64,000 bases of DNA from Azadirachta indica (taxonomy: Eukaryota; Streptophyta; Magnoliopsida; Sapindales; Meliaceae). A program made the position numbers and the translations under genes. Location: contig CM040453.1 of the NCBI GenBank assembly GCA_022749755.1, positions 10,425,368 through 10,489,367 on the forward strand. The letters run 5' to 3'. Positions 23,193 through 35,182 of the stretch are shown one piece after another (the stretch's first letter is position 1; every line of letters begins with the position of its first letter). The notes under the pieces were generated by a model. It was not told the DNA's origin. It did not search any database and saw only the letters and a list, made by a program, of their open reading frames with translations.

Positions 23193-25796
23193 ATTCTCTC
23201 CATCTTAAAAGAAATTTCATCCTCAAACTTTGATATGCCTTATCAATATAAAAGGAATAAACTATTATACCTTTTGTTCCTCTATAACTTCTTAAGCAAC
23301 AACCTATAATATTAACCCCTAGAAATCAATACGTTGAAGACTTACTTAACTATCAAAGCTTAAATAGCACAGAAGCATTAACACTTAACCAATCATCCTT
23401 CGTAGAAATTTATAACTACGAAGTTGAACATAAAAAATATTCCTTACGTACTAAAAGCATTCACTAATATCAAAATCATATATATATATATATGTATATC
23501 TTAATTAACATTTAGAATCTAATAACAATGAAAATCTTGATGCCAAGTACTCCACAATCCTTGAATCAAATTCTTAAACAATGTGAAAGCAATTCAAACC
23601 ATATCCTTACACAAACCTTCTGAATTCTATTGAACCGCCAAACTATGGTAGGTAGCAATTTAATAACCAAATTGTTTTTCAATCTTTTCGAAACAAAATC
23701 ACTTTTATTAAACAATAAAATATGAATTATGAATATGCACAACTATTATAAGCACATAACTTATTTGCTTCACTTTTCAAAAACATGGTCTTTTTTTTTT
23801 TTTTTTTTGCAAACATCTGCTTTGTATTCATAAACTATTACTTAAGAGTCTGAACATCTATCTAAAACATATAAATGAAAATCTGATAATGATATATACA
23901 AACACATCAATAAAATTCAATCTAGTTAAACAAAATTTTGAACTGCACAAGAAAAATCCACTAAGGCTTAAGAAAGCACTCAAGACTTTTCATGATAACA
24001 AAAAAATTTTCAATTTTCATGCACAAAACCATTTTATGTATATGTCCCATGTCAATGCCCATAAATAAAAATATGCTTGTTAAAGTACCTGGAATATTCA
24101 GAAGTATATATATATATATATATTCTTATACAAATACATTAAACATGTGCAAAATGAGTGATAAGTAAATTTAAAAAAAAAATCAAATTATCTCTAAGAG
24201 CATACTATTAAAGAGAAATGCCATTAATAATATGTAAATTCAAATATGTATGTGAAAATTACTTTTATAACAAGATACACATATTATACAGTTCATTTAT
24301 AACAAAAATTCAGTTTGCTTACTGTGAAAGATCCTCAAATATCAATCACATAACAGCATCCTTAACCAAAGATCACATCAATAGAACTTCTATAAATTGT
24401 AACATCCGAAGTCCTCAAATTTCCTTACGCTAGTAATTTCCAAATTTGATCTTGCAATATAAGTAAACTAGCAAAACAGAACAATACTTAGTCTCCGATT
24501 TTTCATAAATTATTCCCTTCACCAATTACTCTAAAATTTTACAGAGACTATGCTGACATACAGAGCTATTGACCATAAAATTTTCAAAGCTTTATAACGT
24601 CAAGAATTATTAAGTACAATTTATGTTTCAATACATATTGAATCTGTAAAATAGTTTTCAGCATTGAGCTTACTTACTTCAAAATTTGATAACCAACCAT
24701 TCTCAATCCATATAATCATGAAGCTTTCCAGAATTAACTAGACATATATCCAAAATATTATACCAAATTCCATAATTTTCAGAAAGGTATAAGTGTGTCA
24801 AATAATTTTGCAATCCATATAATCTGCTGAAAACAGAATATTCTAGCATATTTGATTCCAATTTGAAAATTCTTTAAAATTGATTTTTTTTTTCGATTTG
24901 AACAAAACTGATTTTGAAATGTTCCTTTGGATGTCTAGTTTGACGTACCAAACATTTAGCCTCAAAATCAAAATAGATAATTTTCCATAATTTTCGTAAT
25001 AAACTTTGTCAGCACAAATTTCTGTAAACTTCTAGTCTTCCAACATTCTAGCTTAAACTCCAATCATGTACTTCTATCTTATTATAACAAAACTAATAGA
25101 CAAATTCACTTCCTTGATCTTGAATTCCTCTTTGGGATATTCTCCAATCTCCTCAAACTCTTCTCTCTTAAAGCAAAGATAAACTATTACACTAGCTTAT
25201 GTATTGTTCAAGGAGTCATAATCTTTATAACATACATATGAGTCAATCCTTTTCAAATGCTTAAATCAAAAATCTTTATTCCTTAGTGTAAGTAAAACAA
25301 CATAATTAGTGGCTTTCGAATCTTACATACAAATCAAACTCATATAATAAACTCCCACTTAAAAGTCACTTATTAAATCCAATAATATGGCATAGATAAT
25401 ACCTTTCACAAATATCCTCAAATTCATGTTCAGTATCAACAAATAAGTCCATAATAGAAATATTCTTAAATCAACAGTTTAACTTATATTGGGGCAATGC
25501 ATTCTCCCATGCTTAAAAGAATTTCACGTTTGAAGTCATTATCACTTATAGCTTGACCAAAACAAACTATCTACTCACAATTCTTAGTTACACTTCCATT
25601 GTGCTACTTTCAATGAAAAATAAATCCTTAAACAATTACCTAAACAATAACTCACATGCCTTAATAACTCACATATCTTAAACTTTCGTATAAACCTTTA
25701 CTCTAATCACTAACACTTTATATAAAGTCTACAAAAACTCAAAATCATATCTATTAGAGTCTACAGAATCATAACCTGATGCTCTGATACCAAAAT
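23193..25796 (-). other. Internal region of the LTR element, non-coding
   Basis: No gag or pol motif is seen on either strand, and the frames are short. A second purine-tract-like signature lies near 25495-25535 (gcattctcccatgcttaaaa on plus), resembling the one at 23193-23206. It may mark the remnant of a related element. The rest is AT-rich with a poly-T run at about 23790 and (TA)n near 23480 and 24105. Confidence 0.55.
25781..25792 (-). other. Primer binding site, tRNA-iMet type
   Basis: The minus strand reads TGGTATCAGAGC, the standard plant initiator-Met primer site, four bases inside the LTR end. All twelve positions match, which is striking given the decay elsewhere. Confidence 0.85.
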
Positions 25797-28198
25797 TGTA
25801 ACACCCCAAATTTTGCCATAACATGACAAGATTTGGAATGATACTCACATCCCTAAAATTCAATCTATCTCCACATTACAAATCACAAATTCTCCCAAAA
25901 TACAATACCAAATTTCGAAACATGTAAAATCAACAAATTACTAAAATCTCAACCCAAATATCACCTTAAAAAAATATTCCTTATAAATTTAGCTCAAGAA
26001 TAATTAATAGAGTTTAAACCTTTTACTTACAATAACAAATAAATATAAAATAATAAGGACAATACTGATTTATCTATAAAGAGTACATAAACTGCAGCGC
26101 TAACATTCAAAACGAATCCAACATCTCGCCACTCTTAAGTACAAACATAATCTGTAAAATATCAAGTAGCGAAGGGTGAGCCACCTACTCGATAAGTAAA
26201 TTCATGCACAACTTTTAATGCTTAAAAATCATTTAAACCACAAAAAAATTATCGTTAAGAATTATTTAATAATAAACATTTATATAGAAAATCATTACTC
26301 AAAGAAAAGCATTTGATAATATATAAACATGATCACAACTTTTAAAAAAACTAATTTAAAAAAATAAATATTTAACTGAATACTAAATAAAATTATTTAA
26401 TTCATGTCTCATAATATCACCAATACCTCGGTGTCTTATTTACCATAATACAGTACAATAGTATCTCGAAAATCCGGTAATTAACAGTCAGTGAGTGCAC
26501 AGCAATAATCTAGCTAGCCAATCGATAATGGTAATAGTAACAAAAACAATCCCTGTGGACAATGAGTTAAAACAGTATAGTTAACAAAATATGACATTTC
26601 AAGTAAGGTAAAACCAATGACATTTATCTTCCATATATATTTCATACAAAAAATTTAATAATTTAATAAAAGATTTCTTCAAAATAACTATTTAATCATT
26701 AAAAATCATTACCCATTTTGTTATGAAATTATCTCATGCTTACAATAGTTTAGAAGATTAATAGAAAATACGTCATGCATAAATCTACTTACTTGGACCG
26801 AACCAAAACTTTCATGCTACTTTTAGCATTCAAAGCTTCTAATCACCCTATTCATAATAAAGTATAATTTAATCAAAACTATATAATTCATTAATCTTAA
26901 AATATAGACAACTAATTTTTAAATTCCACTTTCTACGTATAATTCCTTTAACTATGTATCAATAATTTTTATCACATCCTAAAATCCTTTAAATTACAAC
27001 ATCATAATCTTTGTTCTTAGAACTCTTTACATCTTAAATAATGAAAGTTTCAACATTTACTCGAGGCCAAAATCATACATTATAAATCCTTAAACTTACA
27101 TATTCATAATCTATCTTTTTAGTTTCTCACTAAACAAACTTAATTTAATAATTTTTAACTCTTAATCTACTAATTGAATTAAGCTAAATTTTTACAGAAT
27201 TGCTAATGACACATAAAAATATCTTGTTCAAAATTTTCATAACGTTTGGACATCAAAAATATTTTCAAAATATTTTCTTTTTTGAGTACAGGTAAACTGT
27301 CCTGAAATTTCCAAATTTGAGGTTCAACGATTTGAAAATTCATCAAAATTTTTATGACAATCCAAAAATCATAAAACTTTACAGAATATCAATAAACATG
27401 TATTTAAAACAAGATGTCAATTTTTAGAATATTTAAAGATCATTTGGCTGATCAAATAAATATATATTTTCGGACCTACAGCAAAAATTATTGTTCTTCA
27501 GAACAATAGAGTAACGTTTGAAAATTCATTAAAAATTGATTTTTTAACCAATTGTAACAAAATAAAAATCTTTAAATTCATTAATGAATAATATCATTAA
27601 AAGATTATTAATAAAAAATATCCGAAAATCTATATTTTAATTATTAATAGACAGATTATTCAGATAACTCTATAAAATTTTAATCCTAATAACCATCAAT
27701 TAATTTTCAATCAATAATCCGATCAATCGAATATGTAGCATATAACTAGGATCATCTAAAATCAGAAGAGGGACATTATTTAGTTCCCAAAGAACTCACC
27801 TAAAAGATATTCGAATAGAGAATAGGTTAAGGCACATCTTTTTTCTTCTTTTTGATTTCCTCTCTATTGGTTTTTCTTCTTCTCTTTAATTTTCTCTCTT
27901 TTCCTCTTCCCTTTGCTTTTCTCTCTCCTTTTTTTCACAGCCTAAGAGAATAAGAACTATGATTACAAACTCCTTTAACCTAAACTACAGATTATGTGAA
28001 GTATCACTCAACTCTCTTAACTTTTCATTTTATACTTTTTATCCATAATAAAATTCCTATTATCCAATAGTTTCATTCTTTTCAAAAATACACATATCCA
28101 TCCATAATAAGTAAACTTCACCAAAATAAATATACTTATCTCATAAACTTTCAATCATTTGTATTATTTACATAATATAGTGAAATTCGAGTATTACA
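25797..28198 (-). repeat. 5' LTR, full length
   Basis: It is bounded by TGTAATAC (28198, minus) and GTTACA (25797), giving 2402 bp with TG and CA ends. No coding sequence is present. Confidence 0.83.
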
Positions 28199-28452
28199 TG
28201 ATAGATGAAGTAGAGAGTTTTCTTGTCTCTCTTTCTAAAATCATTCAACAGAGCTTTTTTAGTTAGAGTAAGGGTGGTCTTATCTTTTGACATATCAAAC
28301 CCTTTCTCTACAACTTCTCATATATCTTGACCTTTTAGCAAAGCCTTCATCTTGATGCTCCAACTATGGTAGTTGCTCTTGGTGAACATTGGAACTTGAA
28401 AGAGAGTCATTCTATTGCTTGCCATCATTACTCACATCTTAGTTCTAATACT
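28199..28452 (-). pseudogene. Ty1/copia gag 5' fragment
   Basis: On the minus strand, after a primer-site-like tagtattagaac (from TGGTATCAGAGC), the sequence encodes a copia-type gag start: MASNRMTLFQVPMF, then NYHSWSIKMKALLKGQD. A stop and further changes follow before it ends abruptly at 28198, the border of the neighbouring LTR element. It is adjacent to its own LTR at 28457-28913. Confidence 0.72.
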
Positions 28453-28456
28453 ACTT

Positions 28457-28913
28457 TGTTGGAAGGTGGAGAGCTTAGATTACAAAGAAGATAAATTTGT
28501 TAGGATTCATTATGAACAATAAAGGAGGAAAAAACTCACAATCTTGTTAATTTCTTTTTTTTTTTTTTTGCCTTGACACACAATAGGACAATTCACCTAT
28601 TTCCAATATGACATCTCCTTAACCAACGCTTAGAATTATGCCAATATATATTTAATTCAATGATTACAAATGCTCCTTTTAGAAATATTCATAATAATAT
28701 CTAGATATTTACTACAAATATTTATATATTTACTATAACTATTTAGATATTTCTTATAAATATTTAGATTTTTACTATCAAATATATAGATTTTATGGAA
28801 TAAATATCTAGATATTTTCATATAAATTTTTAGAAATTAAGCTGAACTATTCCTACTCCAACTCTTATCAGCCCAATTTATATATTGAGATAAATCAAGT
28901 TTAATTTCCAACA
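28457..28913 (-). repeat. Ty1/copia LTR
   Basis: The minus strand starts TGTTGGAAATTAAACTTG at 28913 and ends TTCCAACA at 28457, with the inverted termini TGTTGGAA and TTCCAACA typical of copia LTRs. Length is 457 bp. The centre has repeated tttagatattt-like words (28700-28790). The poly-T run near 28555 lies inside it. Confidence 0.8.
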
Positions 28914-29505
28914 CACAGATCAAATATTAACAATGGAGATGGTGCATGGAGAAGATGTAGCGAAATTACTGTAGCTCAAGGAAGAGTTACTGTAGCTTAA
29001 GAGAAAAGCAAGACAGTTAATTTTTTATAACTGTGTAATCAAGTTAATAAATTAATACTTTAAATATGTTTTTATGATGCGCGAGATTTTTATCATTGTA
29101 ATCTTTATTTTTGAGAATTTTATAATTCAGATTTAATTATATGTATATATTTTAAATTATTGACTTAATGTCCAATAATAACTATTATGCGTAAATTAAA
29201 GTTAAATACATTTTTTGAAACTTTTTAAAATTAATTTTTGAAAGAAAATAATTATATTTTTATCAAATATATTTTATTAGAATTTAAAAACTATAAAATT
29301 GAAATAGAATTATTGTTCCTTCAAATAATTATAAAAAAATAATAGCAATAAGATTTTATTTTAAGAATTATTAAAGATCAAATTATTGTTGGATTATATA
29401 TTATTTTTCATATCTATAATAAAAATTTAAAAATAATATTTTTTAATAATATAAATTAAATATTTATTCTTTGTTAAATTTATTTCACTTACATGTTTCT
29501 TAATT
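28914..29505. other. AT-rich intergenic DNA
   Basis: No coding or repeat structure is recognised. Confidence 0.5.
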
Positions 29506-29509
29506 TGTT

Positions 29510-29760
29510 TGGAGTGGTCTAGTAGTAAGATTGTTTGGTTATAATTGTCTTTAAGTGTAAGGTCAAACCAGTTCAAGATCGGGTCGAGGAGGATAGGGCA
29601 GGGGATTGGGGGCCCCAACCCATTGCCATCACTAAATAACGGGGACTAATTCTGTCCCTGATTTCTCATTATTAATAATCTATTTCTCGTTATTTAGTGA
29701 TGGTAAGCCCTGTCCTCGATTAGGCTGGGGGATCCCTAACTTAAGCTTGTCCCCAAAAAG
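29510..29760 (+). repeat. tRNA-derived SINE candidate with hairpin tail
   Basis: A box-A-like gtggtctagtagtaag (29515-29530) is followed by a box-B-like gttcaagatcgg (about 29570-29582). Downstream, ccatcactaaataacg (about 29625-29640) is repeated perfectly inverted as cgttatttagtgatgg (about 29688-29703), making a stem with a ~47-bp loop. The G/C-rich body is unlike the AT-rich flanks. No target duplication was assigned. Confidence 0.5.
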
Positions 29761-29979
29761 TGTATTATGTTTTGTTATTTTGATTAAGTTTAGAGATAAA
29801 ATAATAATATTTTAGCAAGTGAACTGACAGAAGTTTAAGTCAGGAGCATGTCTACTTATTTTCTTAAAATTAGAGAGGTATCTTTCTATTTTTTAGAAGT
29901 TCAAGGGCTATTTAACACTATCTAAAAAACTAGGGGGATATTTACTCTTTCTTAAAAGTTATAACTAGAATAAAACATT

Positions 29980-30970
29980 CAAAGTTCGGTAACAAGAATA
30001 TATTTTTAAGTAAAATTATATATTACTATAGATGCAGAAAGAGAGATAAAAGAGCAGTCCAAAGACTGATATACAAATAGAATGGACCCCAAAAACCAAA
30101 AAACTTGTAAAAGAATACGATAATATGAAACAGCAGAAAGCTGCAAGTAAAAGGCAAAACAGCGGTAGGATGACAGCAAACAAGCTACAAATCCTGCAAG
30201 CGTAGAAGCACTCAATCAGTGGAAGAGAAGGCAGAGCATGAGACATAAGACCAACAAATAAAGAGAGGCCGAATCCGCAGACTACATCAGGAGAAAAGCT
30301 GATTCCAGCAATAGAAATCCCATAACAAAACCAGCAACAAAGCAGCCAGCTGCGATTAAACCAAAACCTTCAGCAAAACCAGCAACACTTGGGCAGCAAA
30401 TGGCAGCAAAATGACCCCCAACAGTATTAGCAAATATGCATCTACGACAGGCAACAAAGAACTTGCACATGAAGCATGAAAGTAGCAGCTAGTACTAGGA
30501 AGCATCGCAGCAATCAGCACCAACAGGATTCTAAATGTACTGCAATCTTAGTGACATCAAAAATTGCACACAGCAGCAAATAACAGCATGCAATAACTCC
30601 CACCAAACGCAGAAGCACCGACAGCAGCAAGCGGGGACGACGCAAACAGCGTTTGGAAATTGTTATCTGCAATAGTCCAACAGCAGGCATAAAATTCCAG
30701 CAGCAAACAAAAATATCCAACCAGCAACCCAGACTATGTAGCAGCAAAACAAAGCAGCAAGTAATTCGAGCACTGGAACTAACTGCTGTTTGGATAAAAC
30801 CCAATAACTGTCACCAGCATCAAACTCTTGGACAGGTAAGCAGCATCTGACATCTGCAAGCCTGCAATTTTCGAGCAATCTAGCGGCCCAGCATCAACCA
30901 CGGCTGCAGTATTGAAAGCAGGTCAGCAGAAAACAGAACCACAGCATAGCAAAGTTTGGTAACAAGAATG
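29980..30970. mobile_element. CAG-rich insert between 20-bp direct repeats
   Basis: The segment is full of cagcagcaaa-like words (CTG-rich on the other strand). It is bordered by caaagttcggtaacaagaat (about 29981) and caaagtttggtaacaagaat (about 30951). The flanks look like a target-site duplication, although 20 bp is long for an LTR or DNA element. Several frames are open on both strands (30514-30804 minus, 30653-30850 plus) only because CAG/CTG repeats lack stops. No domain was recognised. A shorter CTG-rich stretch occurs at 53175-53405. Confidence 0.45.
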
Positions 30971-31300
30971 ACTATTGTTTTTCTACTTTCGCCCATTTAA
31001 GATGGGTAATGCTAATTAATAAAATTTCCGTATTAAATCTAATTTATACATGTTATATATTTATTTTCTTAATTTAAGTCTAATTAATCCCACATGTATG
31101 GTTTTTTTTTTTTTTATAAAAATAACTAACTACAGTAAAATATTTTAAGTTTAGTAACAAAAATCTCACATGTATGATTTTCTAATTTTAGCCTATATTA
31201 AGTTGGGTATTGTTAACTAACAAAAATCGTATATTAAATGCAATTAATCCAACTTATAGATTGATTATTTTTAATTTGAGTCTAATTAATCCCATATACT
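30951..31300. repeat. Diverged tandem duplication, ~180 bp
   Basis: The unit runs from tttggtaacaagaatgac (30955) through gcccatttaagatggg to taagtctaattaatcccaca (31100). It repeats as tttagtaacaaaaatctcac (31152), then gcctatattaagttggg, to gagtctaattaatccca (31294). Confidence 0.7.
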
Positions 31301-31384
31301 CTAAGTTCTTCGTGGGCTATTTTGGTATCAAAAAATGTCGTAAAAGTATTTATTCAGACTATACTTATGCATTTTATAGGCAAT

Positions 31385-31663
31385 TCTCGTGAAGAACTTC
31401 AAAGTTTAAAATTAGTACTCACAAATCTTAGATGCCCAACTTTACGTGACTTTAGATGGTATAAAGATGTTTTCATTACACACATATTCCAACGACAAGA
31501 TTGTAACGCCTCTTTTTGAAAAGAAAAGTTTATTGCAGGATTACCCAAATTCTTTTCTAATAGAGTACTAAAAAAATTAGTAAAAATTATTGGAGGAACT
31601 TCAATCCCTTGGGCATTATTACCTATGATCAATTCTTTACATTTGTCAAAAGAGAAGGTTTAA
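31385..31663 (+). pseudogene. Endogenous pararetrovirus coat-protein remnant
   Basis: The plus frame 31322-31663 contains the conserved capsid segment of plant pararetroviruses (Caulimoviridae, florendovirus-like): DFRWYKDVF, then KEKFIAGLPK. One in-frame TGA (31517-31519) lies between these motifs where the family usually has Trp. The zinc-knuckle region, movement protein and polymerase are not seen. This is an old, partial and broken integrated copy with no capacity to produce virus. A retrotransposon gag with a similar motif is the alternative. Confidence 0.55.
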
Positions 31664-31669
31664 CCTTAT

Positions 31670-32500
31670 GTCAAGAATAAAAAGACAAGAAAAATAGTGA
31701 AAAATATTCCTTTAAATAAACCATAGGCAATTTTTGTACCCAATATAGATATGACAATTTCACGGCTCCATCTCATCATGGGTTTATATCTAAGATCTAA
31801 ATATATAACATTTTTCCCAATCCATTGCTCCTTTAATTTTTTGCATAAGAAATTGAAAACAAAGCTGAAGACAATTGGATTCAATAAATTTTAATTAATC
31901 AATAGAAAGAACAATAAGTTGAAGTATGTTTTCTGCTTCATGTAAAGGCTGCCCTCTCAGCCTTCTTAATCTGTACATATTATATATGGCTGCTTCTTAA
32001 TTTCTTTTTGTGTTTCAATTTCGATCAATAAAAAGACAAATTCCTGACTATCTGACTTTTTTATGTTCTTGACTTGTTTGGATGTACACCGTAGTTGTAA
32101 GTGCAATTAATCTTATTACAGGAAAGTGATGCATGGATGCAATGACTTGCTTGAAATAAAATAATTTTACTTTCATGTACGATCTCTTTCACTATTGGAT
32201 TAAAACCTAAATAAAAATATTCAACTGTTTAAAATCGGTTTGTTTTTCAACTTACATATAAAAATTTATTAAAACATTTGAATGTAATTAAGTTAAAAGT
32301 AATAACATATGTCTAAATGACCAAGCATAACTTAATAATTTTATTTCTTAATAATATCTTTATTTATTAATTTAAGAAATACATAGTATAGAAAATTGAA
32401 AGTATAAATTTTCAGCAAATAGAAAAATGTTTCTGCATATTTTATCTCAAATTTTCAGCTCCTGTAATTGATCCCTCATGCTTTTGATCCTATGTTAGGA
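31670..32500. other. AT-rich DNA, possible viral flank
   Basis: The minus open frame 31666-31884 has no recognised domain. Nothing else is supported here. Confidence 0.4.
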
Positions 32501-32504
32501 TGAG

Positions 32505-32665
32505 TTGTTTAAGAATAAAGAGGGCTTATTAATGACTTATGGTAGGAATGACATACTGACACAATCATTGGAGAAAACTATGGATAAAGAGTACAAGGTT
32601 ACGAGGGATGGGAAAGTTGATAACCCATTGATGTACTTCAAAACCTCTTAAGGCAATGACTTTTA
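32505..32665 (+). pseudogene. CACTA-type transposase-associated fragment
   Basis: The plus strand reads LMTYGRNDILTQSL, then GKVDNPLMYF. This matches in spacing the plant En/Spm-type transposase motif in which an Asp-x-Leu-Thr segment is followed by Gly-x-Val and Pro-x-x-Tyr-Phe. A TAA follows. The fragment lies 0.8 kb upstream of the Ulp1-like block in the same orientation, as in plant CACTA elements. Similarity is weak and based on motif order. Confidence 0.45.
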
Positions 32666-33399
32666 CAAGCGAGAGGGCATTACGACCAATGAGTTGCTAA
32701 AGTTAACACCTAGTTGGAATAGCTTCAGCAACTTTTAAGGGAAACACATAAACATTGTTCAGTCGTAAGTTCAAGTGCACAAAATTAGACTATGTTTTTC
32801 TTACCAGCTTAATTTATGTTTTTAATTCATTCAACATACATTTGTAGGCGAAAAAAGCAACGAAAAATAGAAGAAAAGTAGGTTTAGAGTAGTAGCAGAA
32901 CACAACAAGAATGAGGGTTTTTTTATGTGAAACATGTTGATACCGGAGGTGACACAACAACTGAAGCAAGCCCACCAAGTCCAAGGAAAATAACAAAATT
33001 CCAACCAAACCTAAGGAAAGTAGAAAATTGATACACCAATGCGAAGAACAAGAAATATAGTAGATAATTCATATGAAAAAGAATTTAACATTGAGTTGTT
33101 TGCAAAGTGTACGACTGGTTGTTGCTAGTTAATAAGACTATTCCATATCCATTAGACAATGACATATATAGATGATCTTGTACAACTTATGTTCAGAGAG
33201 ATGAATGTAATGCATAATTTACATAAGAGAAACCAATGCGAGCAACACGCATTTATCATTATGTGATCTGGGGTTAATATTTTTGCTATATACTGCTTAG
33301 AGACAACACACAATTGATAATATCATTGCTTGCCTTCTTCCTTTCCAACATGCACACGAATGAGAAAAGAAAGAACAAGTAGAAGCCGCAAGATGTTGG

Positions 33400-33900
33400 A
33401 TTCATTCATCTTGGTGGTGTACCTATTGCAAGCATACTAGAATAATCGAGGCAATAACAGTCGGTTTTCATGCCCTACAATCCAGGTATGGCTTTTAGTT
33501 TTCAGTTAATACCTCCAATATGTAATACACTTTTCTAATAAGCTTTGATTTACAAATTCCATTTAGTTTTGATCATCATTCATCCAGCAACGAATGCACA
33601 TACTATTTAAATCCTTTAAGGGAAGAGCCAGTGAAAATATATAGGAACTAGTACACTTGTATGCAACTGTTCAGTAAAGTGTGGGTATTATGCGATACGA
33701 TACATTAAGAACATTACAGATAATAGAAGTTTACTTATAAAGGATGTAAGTGTTTGTGAAATGTTAAGCATGTTACAATATCTATCATTATGTGCATTTA
33801 TTTCAACTCATGAGTTTGTGTGAATTAATGAAATTTGTAGCTCAAAGAGAAAAAGAGTTGTAGCCAAGAAGAGATACGTGATAGCACTTAGAAAACATAG
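33400..33900 (+). pseudogene. Ulp1-type cysteine protease block of a CACTA-like element
   Basis: Several exon-like pieces match the C-terminal Ulp1/SENP-like domain carried by plant CACTA-type transposons. VFMPYNPG ends at a GT splice site (about 33485). LIIIHPATN is followed, after a frame change, by TYYLNPLREEPVKIY and a TAG (33585-33650). The catalytic-Cys segment VKCGYYAIRYIKNI lies in 33668-33745, followed by a GTAAG donor. Finally LKEKKSCSQEEIRDS is at 33841-33885 before a TAG. The expected Cys is present, but stops and shifts make it inactive. The pieces run in the order of the family domain. Confidence 0.65.
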
Positions 33901-34424
33901 GTTAATTTTATTTCTGGCTTTATTTAAAATGGTAGTTTGGTATTATAGGTAGATATGACTGCTGTGAATGTCTTATCGTTAATTACCTAGTGTAATTATG
34001 GATGGACTTGATTTGATGTTTATTTATTGAATAGTTACTTTGATGAAATTATTAGGAATTATTACATATGACTGAATATAATTGTGGCAATTTGACAGTT
34101 GTAGTTATAGATTGAATAAAACTTTTAGTTGCTTTAATAAAGACGACTTAAGTTTTGGGGTTATGGCTTATATCAAGAAGCACCAATTAATCTAAGTTCG
34201 TCATGACATAAAATATGTATCACATGTCAAACTCTTTAAAATATCATAAATTTCTCACGAACAAATGCCAAGAAGTGCAAATATGGAAGACAGTTCTTGA
34301 TATATAATTAAAGAGTCATGTCTCCTAAAATTTAAAATGTGTTACTTATTTTTTATGTGACTTAATAAATATTAAAAAAAAATTTTACTTGATATAAAAT
34401 ATTTGTCAAGTTAACCTATTTCTC

Positions 34425-34560
34425 TTGTAGTGTTCGAATAGGACCCATGGGGCCTAGATCTTGAGATAACGGACTGTCAAAGGGACAGCATAGTGGAAGA
34501 TGTTTCAATATTCCCCTACATTTCTTTTGATTATTTCACATGGTAAAAAATAAACCACAA
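34425..34560 (+). pseudogene. Phytocyanin exon fragment
   Basis: After an acceptor-like tctcttgtag (ending about 34430) the plus strand reads DPWGLDLEITDCQRDS and EDVSIFPYISFDYF. This aligns with the core of plant blue-copper proteins and specifically with the copy at 42.6 kb (KVGDVFIFPYFFPLFYR). A TAA follows. No signal peptide or C-terminal Cys/His region is nearby. Confidence 0.5.
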
Positions 34561-35182
34561 TACTTGAATCCTATTTCAAATTAACTACTTCGTATACTTA
34601 ATTTAACTGTGCTTGTACTATATTATATTCAAATTATGACCTTTAAGTCATTTACATTTCGAATATAAATTATCGGATTAGTATTAGGTTTGAAATGCGT
34701 ATATCTGTTCATAAATTCTAAATCCTCGTCATTTGATCGATACAGTCAATTAATTAATTTGATTAATATACCTTAACTAATAATTAATTGGAACATTACT
34801 TGTACATCCAATTAATTAATTATAGAAAATATACATATATATAGTTTCGTAGTGTAAAAGTGAAGTTAATTTTCATATAATGTTCATTGTGATTTTCTTT
34901 AATTATAGATAGAAACAATATAAAATTAAGTTTGCACGTAAACAGCGAAAACTTCAGTGTTGTTAATGCCCGATTTAACCCACCACATCATTAATTAAGG
35001 TTGACAAAAATTAAAGTCATAAAGAGTTTTTAATTTGCGAAGTCCTCTTAGGATCATAGCTTAACTCTCTCATACTCATTTTTGACTAATTAAGAAAACA
35101 CATCAAGAGCATATATGTTAATAAGCATTTTATTATATTATTTTAAAATTGAGAAAATATAGTTTAATCATCATTATAAAAC

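Larger units (their letters stand above)
21920..28198 (-). mobile_element. Non-coding LTR retrotransposon with 2.4-kb LTRs
   Basis: Sequence 21920-23192 is repeated directly at about 26925-28198. On the minus strand the right copy begins TGTAATACTCGAATTTC (28198) and ends GGGGTGTTACA (25797). The primer site TGGTATCAGAGC (25792-25781) follows after four bases. The 3' LTR starts TGTAATACCC at 23192, directly preceded by the purine tract aagatggagagaat (23206-23193). The internal 2.6 kb has no gag-pol coding sequence. The 3' LTR is truncated at about 21920. The structure fits a large retrotransposon derivative mobilised by a related autonomous element, probably Ty3/gypsy. Confidence 0.85.

Noticed and set aside
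30514..30878. Overlapping open frames on both strands in the CAG-rich insert
   Set aside because: CAG/CTG repeats lack stops in most frames; no domain is visible and several frames overlap.
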